Part shown: piece after piece, positions 57,680 through 64,000 of the stretch | Numbering within the stretch: position 1 is the first letter of the stretch | Layout: each line of letters begins with the position of its first letter | Source: Mycobacteriaceae bacterium | GTDB taxonomy: Bacteria > Actinomycetota > Actinomycetes > Mycobacteriales > Mycobacteriaceae | DNA: 64,000 nucleotides | Assembly (NCBI GenBank): GCA_019245755.1 | Contig: JAFARC010000004.1 | Location: 43,526 to 107,525, forward strand | Reading direction: 5' to 3' | The notes under the pieces: model-generated | Databases searched by the model: none | What the model saw: only the letters and a program-made list of their open reading frames with translations | Told to the model about the DNA's origin: nothing | Translations under genes and position numbers: made by a program

Positions 57680-58541
57680 GGCTGAACATTTCGGTCATGT
57701 CAACGAGCCTGGCCCGGATCTCGCTGCTGCCCGCGATCCTGGTGTACGGAATCGCCCGTGCCGTCAGGACGGCGTCGAGTTGCTTCACCCGGGCCTGTTC
57801 GGCCCGGCGATAGGCGGCGACGACCCGCCGGTCCACGGCCGCGTCGCCGAGCACGAACTCGCCGGTAGTCACGTCGTAGCCGTCTAGTGCGCCGTCGGCG
57901 GAGGCGACGGCGGGCATGTCCGACATCATCGCCCACATCACGTCGTGCCGCCCCGACAGCTGCTTGAGCACAGCATCGAGGCGACGGTTGACGTCGGGCT
58001 CGTCGGAGACGACGACGATCAGCATGCGTCGCCGGTGTGCGGTTGCGGCATAAGCCAATTGAGCGACGATATCGCTGGCGCCGGGGTGCGTCAGGGTATG
58101 GCGGTAAAACCGGTCCAGCAGGCCCTCAATATGGTTTTCCCCACGGCGATTTCGGATGTTGGCGGATCCGCGCGAATCCCCGTAAACCATGCCGATCTCG
58201 TCCGAACGGCCAAGCGTGATCAGCCCCACGGCCCCCATCACCGCGACGGCGACGTCACGTTTGACCTCACCGCTGGGTGCGAGCGCCGACATGTTGCGCC
58301 CCGCATCGGCCACCAGCAGGACCTTGTGGTGTTTCTCGGTGACGAACCGCTTGACCAGCACCGTGCCGGAGCGGGCCGACGCTTTCCAGTCGATGTCGCG
58401 GACCTCGTCGCCGGGCACATATGGCCTCAGCTCGTCGAATTCCAGCGTGCGGGTGTGCAGCAGCGCGTAACGGCCACCCTCCAACAGTCCCCGAGTGTCG
58501 GTGCCGAAGTGTGTCTTGGCCCGGTTGAGGTGCTTGCCCAC
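57669..58541 (-). CDS. DUF58 protein (MoxR partner)
   Basis: A 290-residue cytosolic protein. The DUF58 hallmark LRPYVPGDEVRDIDWKASAR is at residues 38-57, followed by a VWA-like fold with VLLVADAGRNM, in which the metal motif is again weakened. MoxR ATPases act with DUF58 proteins to mature target complexes. The start is GTG 58541, seven bases after moxR. Confidence 0.88.
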   Translation of the reverse strand: MGKHLNRAKTHFGTDTRGLLEGGRYALLHTRTLEFDELRPYVPGDEVRDIDWKASARSGTVLVKRFVTEKHHKVLLVADAGRNMSALAPSGEVKRDVAVAVMGAVGLITLGRSDEIGMVYGDSRGSANIRNRRGENHIEGLLDRFYRHTLTHPGASDIVAQLAYAATAHRRRMLIVVVSDEPDVNRRLDAVLKQLSGRHDVMWAMMSDMPAVASADGALDGYDVTTGEFVLGDAAVDRRVVAAYRRAEQARVKQLDAVLTARAIPYTRIAGSSEIRARLVDMTEMFSRAG

Positions 58542-58548
58542 GACCGCC

Positions 58549-59550
58549 TCAGGGAACCCGGACCGCCTGCAGCACCGCGTCGACCACCACGTCAGGTGTC
58601 ACCTTGGCGGTTGCGGCTTCGAAGCCGAGGATGAGCCGGTGGCGCAGTACCCGGTGGGCGAGCTTGCGGATGTCGTCGGGCATGACGTGGCCGCGGCCCG
58701 ACAGCACCGCCAGCGCGCGAGCGGACTTGCAGAACGCGATGGTGGCGCGCGGGCTGGCACCGTACTCGACAAGCCGGGCCAGTTGCGCCGGCAGCAGCTG
58801 CGCCGGATTGCGCGTCGCGGCGACCAGCTCGCTGGCGTACCTCATCAGGACCGGATCCATGTGCACGTTGCGCACCACGGATTGCAGTCGCCGCACCTCG
58901 TCCAACCCGACCACCTCGTGCGGGCGGTGGTTCTTGTCGTAGACCCCGGCGTCGATCCGCGCCATGATTTCCACCTCCTCTCGCGGCGAGGGGTAGCGCA
59001 GGATCTCTTTGAGCATGAAGCGGTCGGTCTGGGCCTCCGAGAGCGGGTAGGTGCCTTCCTGGTCGACCGGGTTTTGGGTGGCGATCACCAAAAAGGGCTC
59101 CGGGATCGGGTACACCCTGCCGGCGATGGTCGTCTGGCGCTCCTCCATCGCCTCGAGCATCGCGCTCTGTGTCTTGGCACTGGACCGGTTGATCTCGTCG
59201 AGCAACAGAATGTTGGTGTGCACCGGACCCAACTGCGTGGCAAAAGAGTGGGTCTGCGCTTCGTACACCTGGGTGCCCAGGATGTCACTGGGCAGCAAAT
59301 CCGGCGTGCACTGGATGCGGTGGAATCCGCCTCGGATCGACTCGGCGATCACGCGGGCCGCCGTGGTCTTTGCCAGCCCGGGAACGCTCTCCAGGAGGAT
59401 GTGGCCGCCGGCCAGCAGGCCGATCAACAGTGACTCGCGAAGGTCATCCTGTCCGACCACCTTGGCGGTGAAGGCGTCCGACACCGATTCGATGATGCGC
59501 CGGGCATCATGCATGTCGGCGCGATTGGGTTGTACTCGTGTTGCTGTCAT
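58549..59550 (-). CDS. MoxR-type AAA+ ATPase
   Basis: A 333-residue AAA+ chaperone. Walker A reads ESVPGLAKTTAA, Walker B NILLLDEINR, sensor 1 FLVIATQNP, and the C-terminal lid is present. It is the first gene of a six-gene chain. ATG 59550 is the first start inside the AAA+ length; a later ATG at codon 13 is possible. M. tuberculosis has three MoxR genes elsewhere; I know none at this position. Confidence 0.92.
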   Translation of the reverse strand: MTATRVQPNRADMHDARRIIESVSDAFTAKVVGQDDLRESLLIGLLAGGHILLESVPGLAKTTAARVIAESIRGGFHRIQCTPDLLPSDILGTQVYEAQTHSFATQLGPVHTNILLLDEINRSSAKTQSAMLEAMEERQTTIAGRVYPIPEPFLVIATQNPVDQEGTYPLSEAQTDRFMLKEILRYPSPREEVEIMARIDAGVYDKNHRPHEVVGLDEVRRLQSVVRNVHMDPVLMRYASELVAATRNPAQLLPAQLARLVEYGASPRATIAFCKSARALAVLSGRGHVMPDDIRKLAHRVLRHRLILGFEAATAKVTPDVVVDAVLQAVRVP

Positions 59551-59718
59551 CCAAACCTTTTCGACAGGTGGCCAGGCCCTGCAGAAACTGGGGCGGCGCC
59601 ACGATGATGCCGCCGGTGTGCTCGAGCGGCCACCGGAACGCGGGTTACCGGCAAGCGTCGTCGCCATTGTAGGCGCCGCCCGCATGAGGTCGCAGACGCC
59701 GCCTACCCTGGAACGGCT

Positions 59719-60912
59719 ATGACGGTTTCCCGGCTGAAGCCCTTCACGACCACGGTGTTCGCCGAGACGTCGGCGCTGGCGGCGCGCGTAGGCGCGGTCA
59801 ACCTCGGACAGGGCTTCCCCGACGAGGACGGACCACCGGCGATGCTGCTGGCCGCACAGCAAGCGATCGCCGACGGCGTCAACCAGTACCCGCCCGGGCT
59901 GGGGATCGCGCCGCTGCGGGCGGCGATCGCCGCGCACCGCCTGCGCCACTTCGGCGTGGAATACGACCCCGAAACCGAGGTACTGGTCACCGTCGGTGCC
60001 ACTGAGGCGATCGCCGCCGCGGTCATCGGGCTGGTCGAGCCCGGCGCCGAGGTGATGGTGATCGAGCCGTATTACGACTCCTATGCCCCGGTGATCGCGA
60101 TGGCAGGCGCGCACCGCACGCCGGTGCCGCTCGCCCCATCCGCCACCCGGCCCGCCGGAGCGGACAGGCGTGGCTTCGTCCTCGACACCGACGCGCTGCG
60201 GCGCGCGGTGACACCCAAGACCGTCGCGCTGATCGTGAACTCACCGCATAACCCGACCGGCATGGTGCTCAGCGACGCCGAGCTCGCCGCGATCGCCGAG
60301 ATCGCGGTCGATGCCGACCTTCTGGTGATCACTGACGAGGTGTACGAGCACCTGGTTTTCGACGGCGGACAACACATCCCGCTCGCCACCTACCCCGGGA
60401 TGGCCGACCGCACGGTCACCATTTCCAGTGCCGCGAAGATGTTCAACTGCACCGGCTGGAAGGTCGGCTGGGCGTGCGGCAACGCCGAGCTCATCGCCGG
60501 TGTGCGGGCGGCAAAACAGTTCCTGAGCTACGTCGGCGGCGCGCCGTTTCAGCCCGCGGTGGCGCTGGCCCTGAACACCGAGGAGCGCTGGGTGGCGGCG
60601 CTGCGCGACTCGCTGCAGGCCAAACGCGATCGGCTGGCCGACGGGCTGGCCGGGCTGGGGTTTGAGGTGCACCACAGCGGCGGCACGTACTTTCTCTGTG
60701 CCGACCCGCGGCCGCTGGGTTATGACGACAGCACAACCTTCTGTGCGCAACTGCCGCACATAACCGGGGTCGCGGCAATCCCGATGTCGGCGTTCTGCGA
60801 GCCCGGCAGCGACCACGCCGCAACATGGAATCACCTGGTGCGGTTCGCCTTCTGTAAGCGCGACAGTGTCCTGGACGAGGCGCTGCGACGTCTGCAAGCG
60901 CTACGTCGCTGA
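59719..60912 (+). CDS. dapC: DapC, N-succinyldiaminopimelate aminotransferase
   Basis: A 397-residue class I/II PLP aminotransferase for lysine and peptidoglycan precursor synthesis. The PLP lysine is in SSAAKMFNCTGWKVGW, the ASN-P segment NSPHNPTG binds PLP, and the C-terminal Arg lies in HLVRFAFCK. ATG 59719 gives the M. tuberculosis length. It is divergent from moxR with 168 bases between. Its end overlaps the flavin oxidoreductase gene by 12 bases. Confidence 0.94.
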   Translation: MTVSRLKPFTTTVFAETSALAARVGAVNLGQGFPDEDGPPAMLLAAQQAIADGVNQYPPGLGIAPLRAAIAAHRLRHFGVEYDPETEVLVTVGATEAIAAAVIGLVEPGAEVMVIEPYYDSYAPVIAMAGAHRTPVPLAPSATRPAGADRRGFVLDTDALRRAVTPKTVALIVNSPHNPTGMVLSDAELAAIAEIAVDADLLVITDEVYEHLVFDGGQHIPLATYPGMADRTVTISSAAKMFNCTGWKVGWACGNAELIAGVRAAKQFLSYVGGAPFQPAVALALNTEERWVAALRDSLQAKRDRLADGLAGLGFEVHHSGGTYFLCADPRPLGYDDSTTFCAQLPHITGVAAIPMSAFCEPGSDHAATWNHLVRFAFCKRDSVLDEALRRLQALRR

Positions 60913-62469
60913 CGCGTCGTCGAGCGCCTGACGCACGGCGTTGTAGCCGGGGATGAAGGTGATGCCCGGTCCGCCGTAGCAGCCGGCGCTGGCCAGGTAC
61001 AACCCCTCGAGTCCGATCGGCTGGTCACCGAACCCCTTCGGACCGGGCCGGTTGATGCCGATCTGGTCGGGATGCAACAGCCCGTGGCAGTAGTCGCCGC
61101 CCGGCGCGCCGAACATCGTTCCCATGTGCCGCGGCGTGAACGTTGTGTGCTTGGTGATGAGCCGCTCGAAGTTCGGCGCCACCCTGGTGATCTTGTCGAT
61201 GACGCGTTGCCCCATTTCGGTTTTCCTGCGGCCGTAGTCGGCCTGATCGCCTTCGATCGGAAACCACAGCGCGAACGCAGAAGCCGCATGCTTACCCACC
61301 GGCGCCAGCGCCGGGTCGTGAACCGACGGCATCTGCAAGCCGACGGCGGGATCGGCCGGAACGATTCCGCGTCGGCACTCCTCCCACTGCTGTTGCAGTT
61401 CTTCGGGTGTGCTGAACAGCCCAATGGTCGACTGCATCGCCGGGTCGTTGAGCAGTTCGTAGGGAGCGGCGAATTCCGGTGTCCCGTCCAGGGCGAAGTG
61501 CATCTGCAAATAGCTGCCGCGGTGGTCGATGCGCGCGAACCGTTCGCGGACGTCGGCCGGCACCGCAATCGGGTCGACCAACCTGGTCAAAGTCAGATCG
61601 GGTGCGATGCCGGAGATCACGATCGGGGCGCTGATCGTCGAGCCGTCGCCGGTTCGCACCCCGGCGACCCGTCGGTCGGTCACCAGGATTTCCGCTACCG
61701 CGGTGCGCAGCCGTAGTTCTCCGCCCGTGGAGAGGAAGAGGTCCTGCAGATGCGCGGTGAGCGCGCCGATGCCGCCGCGCAGCTTCTTGGTCAGCACCGC
61801 GTCTTCGTTGGGTACGGCCAGCCCGAACGCGAACGCCGCGGCGGTCCCCGGCATGGCGGGCCCGCGATACGTCGTGTTGACCGCGAGGAAGGCGAGCATG
61901 CCCCGTAGCGCGCCGTGCTTCTCCTTGTCCGGCAGGTACCTGTCGAGCACGTCGCCCACCGAGCCGAACAGCATGTCGGTGATGGCCGATCGCTCGAACT
62001 CGTTGGTGGCACAGGCGTACATCTCGTCCAGAGTCCTGGGCGGCCGCCCGGCGTCGAACCGCCCGAGGGCCCGCGCGGGAGCTTGGCTCCAGGCCATCAA
62101 TCCGGCCATGCCGTTGACCGCTTCGGCGCCGTGCACCTCGTTGAGATGTGTCAGCAGTTTCACCGGATCGGTGTAGTAGATGACCGGGTCGTCACCGACC
62201 CCGCGCAGCGACACCGACATCACGTCGAGGTCGACGGTGGCCAACGTGTCTAAGCCGAGCTCCCGGCTGACCATCGCCGAGGTCGAAAGCTGCAGGGAGC
62301 CGGCGATTTCGAACTTGTAGCCGTCGAACAGCTCCACGGTCGACGCCATACCGCCGGCGTAGCGCTTTGCCTCCAGACAGAGGGTGCGCAGCCCGGCCCG
62401 CTGTAGGAGCGCGGCAGCGGTCAGGCCGTTGTGCCCCGCACCGATGACGATCGCGTCGTAACCCGCCAT
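60901..62469 (-). CDS. FAD-dependent oxidoreductase, phytoene-desaturase-like
   Basis: A 522-residue flavoprotein. It has YDAIVIGAGHNGLTAAALL followed by CLEAKRYAGG at the N-terminus, and GPGITFIPGYNAV at the end. It belongs to the same superfamily as the protein at 13395. ATG 62469 (MAGYDAIV) starts at the fold; longer forms cross the operator. The TetR gene lies 32 bases upstream on the same strand and both share a 16-base motif, so it is probably its target. Substrate unknown. Confidence 0.88.
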   Translation of the reverse strand: MAGYDAIVIGAGHNGLTAAALLQRAGLRTLCLEAKRYAGGMASTVELFDGYKFEIAGSLQLSTSAMVSRELGLDTLATVDLDVMSVSLRGVGDDPVIYYTDPVKLLTHLNEVHGAEAVNGMAGLMAWSQAPARALGRFDAGRPPRTLDEMYACATNEFERSAITDMLFGSVGDVLDRYLPDKEKHGALRGMLAFLAVNTTYRGPAMPGTAAAFAFGLAVPNEDAVLTKKLRGGIGALTAHLQDLFLSTGGELRLRTAVAEILVTDRRVAGVRTGDGSTISAPIVISGIAPDLTLTRLVDPIAVPADVRERFARIDHRGSYLQMHFALDGTPEFAAPYELLNDPAMQSTIGLFSTPEELQQQWEECRRGIVPADPAVGLQMPSVHDPALAPVGKHAASAFALWFPIEGDQADYGRRKTEMGQRVIDKITRVAPNFERLITKHTTFTPRHMGTMFGAPGGDYCHGLLHPDQIGINRPGPKGFGDQPIGLEGLYLASAGCYGGPGITFIPGYNAVRQALDDASAT

Positions 62470-62498
62470 CGCGCGAGGCTGACATGGCCGGTCCAGTT

Positions 62499-62514
62499 TT
62501 GTCAATATTGCCGA
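62499..62514. promoter_or_regulatory. Candidate TetR operator upstream of the FAD oxidoreductase
   Basis: TTGTCAATATTGCCGA matches the palindrome upstream of the tetR gene at 13 of 16 bases. It lies at the end of the tetR gene and 29 bases before the oxidoreductase start. Confidence 0.55.
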
Positions 62515-63125
62515 AACGATTCAAGCTGGTCCGCGACGGCGCGCCGCTTTAGCGCGGCCAACGCGGCGTGGCTGAGCCGGGCCAGTTCGGCCAGTGACCT
62601 GTCGTCGCCGAGCATCCACACCTCCATCGCCCCGAACACCGCGGCCGCGACGCAGCGAGAACTGACGGTGATGCGCAGCCGCTCGTCGGGCGTGCCGGCC
62701 CTGCCGCGCCGGCTGAGGTGTTCGGCAACGGCGTCGGCGAAGTCGGCCTCGACCTGTCGAATGTGGCGCACGATGCGCACTGGATCGAGCTCCCGGGCGC
62801 GCAGCGCCGCGATTTTCGTCACCGCGTCAACGTCATACGGAAACGCGAAGATCGCCGACTGCACCGATTCGATGATCGATTCGTCGGGTGAACGGGCCTC
62901 CAGGGCCGAACGAAACCAGTGCAGTCCGGCGTCGTAGTCGGCGAACAACAGGTCATGCTTGGACGCGAAGTGACGGTAGAACGTCCGCAACGAGACACCC
63001 GCGTCGGCGGCGATCTGTTCGGCGGAGGTGTCCTCGACACCTTGCGCCAGGAACCGGACCAGCGCGGCCCGGCACAACGCCTCGCGGGTGCGTTCACTGC
63101 GCGCCGTCTGCGCCGGGCGAACCAT
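62502..63125 (-). CDS. TetR-family transcriptional regulator
   Basis: A 207-residue repressor. The N-terminal HTH has TSAEQIAADAGVSLRTFYRH followed by FASKHDLL. The C-terminal domain is likely to bind a hydrophobic ligand. ATG 63125 (MVRPAQTARSER) is used; an earlier start at 63149 is less likely. It is preceded by the palindrome at 63151-63166 and followed by a related motif before the oxidoreductase gene. Confidence 0.88.
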   Translation of the reverse strand: MVRPAQTARSERTREALCRAALVRFLAQGVEDTSAEQIAADAGVSLRTFYRHFASKHDLLFADYDAGLHWFRSALEARSPDESIIESVQSAIFAFPYDVDAVTKIAALRARELDPVRIVRHIRQVEADFADAVAEHLSRRGRAGTPDERLRITVSSRCVAAAVFGAMEVWMLGDDRSLAELARLSHAALAALKRRAVADQLESFRQY

Positions 63126-63150
63126 GGGGAAAACGTACCCCACCGTCATA

Positions 63151-63166
63151 TTGTCATTATTGACAA
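63151..63166. promoter_or_regulatory. Palindromic TetR operator
   Basis: A perfect inverted repeat, TTGTCA-TTAT-TGACAA, in the 70-base divergent gap between the tetR gene and the DUF2834 gene. Its placement fits autoregulation, and the divergent gene may also be controlled. Confidence 0.65.
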
Positions 63167-63195
63167 AACTCGCGGCGCTCGGTCAGGCTGACGCC

Positions 63196-63726
63196 ATGGT
63201 GTCGCTTCTCGTGCACGCGGTTTTGGGCCTGGCCGTCATCGGTGTGATCGTCGCCTCGAACCCGCACGTCTTCCGGGAGCCAGTCGCGCCGAAGGTCTCG
63301 GTTCTGGAAGTCGTCTACTACCTCGCGGGGATCGCGTCGGTCCTCATCGGGTACTACTTCAACATCCGCTTTGTTAGTGACTACGCCCATGGCGCCCACA
63401 ATCCCTTCTGGGGACCCGGCAGCTGGGCCGAATTCATGCGGCTGGGCTACGTTAACCCGGCCGCCAGCTCGGCAAGCGAGGATTACACGATCGCGAGTGT
63501 GATCGTGTTGCCGCTGTTCACCATCGTCGATGGCCGCCGACGTGGAGTTCGTCGGCCGTGGCTGTACTTCTTATTGGTCCTCACCGCCAGCACCGCGTTC
63601 GCCTGGGCCTTCTACCTGGCCACCACCGAGCGGCAGCGCCGGCTGGTCGCTGCATCTTCGGGTGAGCCGGCTTCCAGTCAGACCTCACCACCGGGGCGTC
63701 GGGCCACCGACACGTCGCCAAACTGA
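63196..63726 (+). CDS. DUF2834 membrane protein
   Basis: A 176-residue protein with about four membrane helices: one at the start (LLVHAVLGLAVIGVIVAS), one around VVYYLAGIASVLIGYYF, one around IASVIVLPLFTIV, and one at WLYFLLVLTASTAFAWAFYL. The segment VNPAASSASEDYTIASV is characteristic of DUF2834. The tail is polar. ATG 63196 is 30 bases after the TetR palindrome. Function unknown; it may be part of the TetR regulon. Confidence 0.85.
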   Translation: MVSLLVHAVLGLAVIGVIVASNPHVFREPVAPKVSVLEVVYYLAGIASVLIGYYFNIRFVSDYAHGAHNPFWGPGSWAEFMRLGYVNPAASSASEDYTIASVIVLPLFTIVDGRRRGVRRPWLYFLLVLTASTAFAWAFYLATTERQRRLVAASSGEPASSQTSPPGRRATDTSPN

Positions 63727-63828
63727 AGCTGCTGACCACCACATCGGCGCGCCGCCGCAACGGTGTCAGTGTCGCGCCATACGCGGCATAACCAACTCGA
63801 GCGCTACTGCGTAGCCGGTGACCGGCCG

Positions 63829-64000
63829 TTACGGCCCCGGCCCCCGCGCGCCACCCACCGCCCGCACACCGCCAATCCGCCGGCGCAGGCCTTCGGTCGC
63901 GGCGTTGAGCACCGCTCTCTTGGCCCGCTTGATCAGGAACTCCGGCAGCGGGGCCCGCGGCTCGATGGTGATGTCGAACCGCACCCGGGTCTTGTCGTCT
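63829..64000 (-). CDS. Partial SRPBCC-like protein (C-terminus only)
   Basis: The last 56 residues of a gene that continues past the right edge, ending at TAA 63829-63831. The visible part (TRVRFDITIEPRAP, then LIKRAKRAVLNAATEGLRRR) ends in a basic helix, as in SRPBCC-fold proteins; Rv0857 next to dapC in H37Rv is of this kind, as I remember it. The 100 bases before it, after the DUF2834 gene, show nothing notable. Confidence 0.6.
   Translation of the reverse strand, partial: DDKTRVRFDITIEPRAPLPEFLIKRAKRAVLNAATEGLRRRIGGVRAVGGARGPGP

Overview
The window is about 64 kb of high-GC DNA from a mycobacterium. The gene content and order match the Rv0908-Rv0857 stretch of M. tuberculosis H37Rv as I remember it, read in reverse: ctpE, the Rv0906-like hydrolase, echA6, accD3, prrA-prrB, DUF2630, Rv0897c-like oxidoreductase, gltA2, citA, fprB, Rv0885-like, serC, sepH, Rv0882-Rv0879c-like genes, Rv0877-Rv0875c-like genes, cspB, moaA2-moaD2-rpfA, moaE2-mog-moaC2, Rv0862c-like, the XPB helicase gene, fadB-fadA and dapC. 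Three points argue against the tuberculosis complex itself: no PE/PPE genes, no arfABC (Rv0899-Rv0901) genes, and several inserted modules. I cannot name the species.

Layout. 1-11.3 kb: ctpE (cut by the left edge), metallo-hydrolase, acyl-CoA carrier echA6, carboxylase accD3, then a membrane-anchored protein, a lipoprotein and an ABC exporter, then the PrrA/PrrB two-component system. 11.3-13.1 kb: an IS110-family element with unusually structured non-coding flanks. 13.1-23.2 kb: small regulators and transporters around two citrate synthases and pdxH. 23.2-33.7 kb: fprB with a diiron oxygenase, serC, sepH and a run of small conserved actinobacterial genes. 33.7-38 kb: a glutathionyl-hydroquinone-reductase-like enzyme, a secreted phosphoesterase, a lipoprotein and cspB. 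38-43 kb: the molybdopterin cluster, split by rpfA, which carries a long leader that looks like a cyclic-di-AMP riboswitch. 43-50.8 kb: XPB helicase and partner, then an accessory block (F420-type oxidoreductase, ThrE-like exporter, nitroreductase, methyltransferase). 50.8-59.6 kb: fadAB and a tight six-gene MoxR/DUF58/VWA operon. 59.7-64 kb: dapC, a TetR-controlled flavin oxidoreductase, a DUF2834 membrane protein and a cut SRPBCC gene.

Functional links. Lipid metabolism recurs (accD3, echA6, fadAB, citA, gltA2). moaA2, moaD2, moaE2, mog and moaC2 supply most of the molybdopterin pathway. fprB directly follows a ferritin-like diiron oxygenase gene and probably reduces it. The least explained parts are the IS110 flanks, which can form RNA-like structures on the transposase strand, and the MoxR operon, whose two VWA-like proteins have degenerate metal sites. 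All functional calls come from reading the translated sequence and from memory of the families; no database search was possible.
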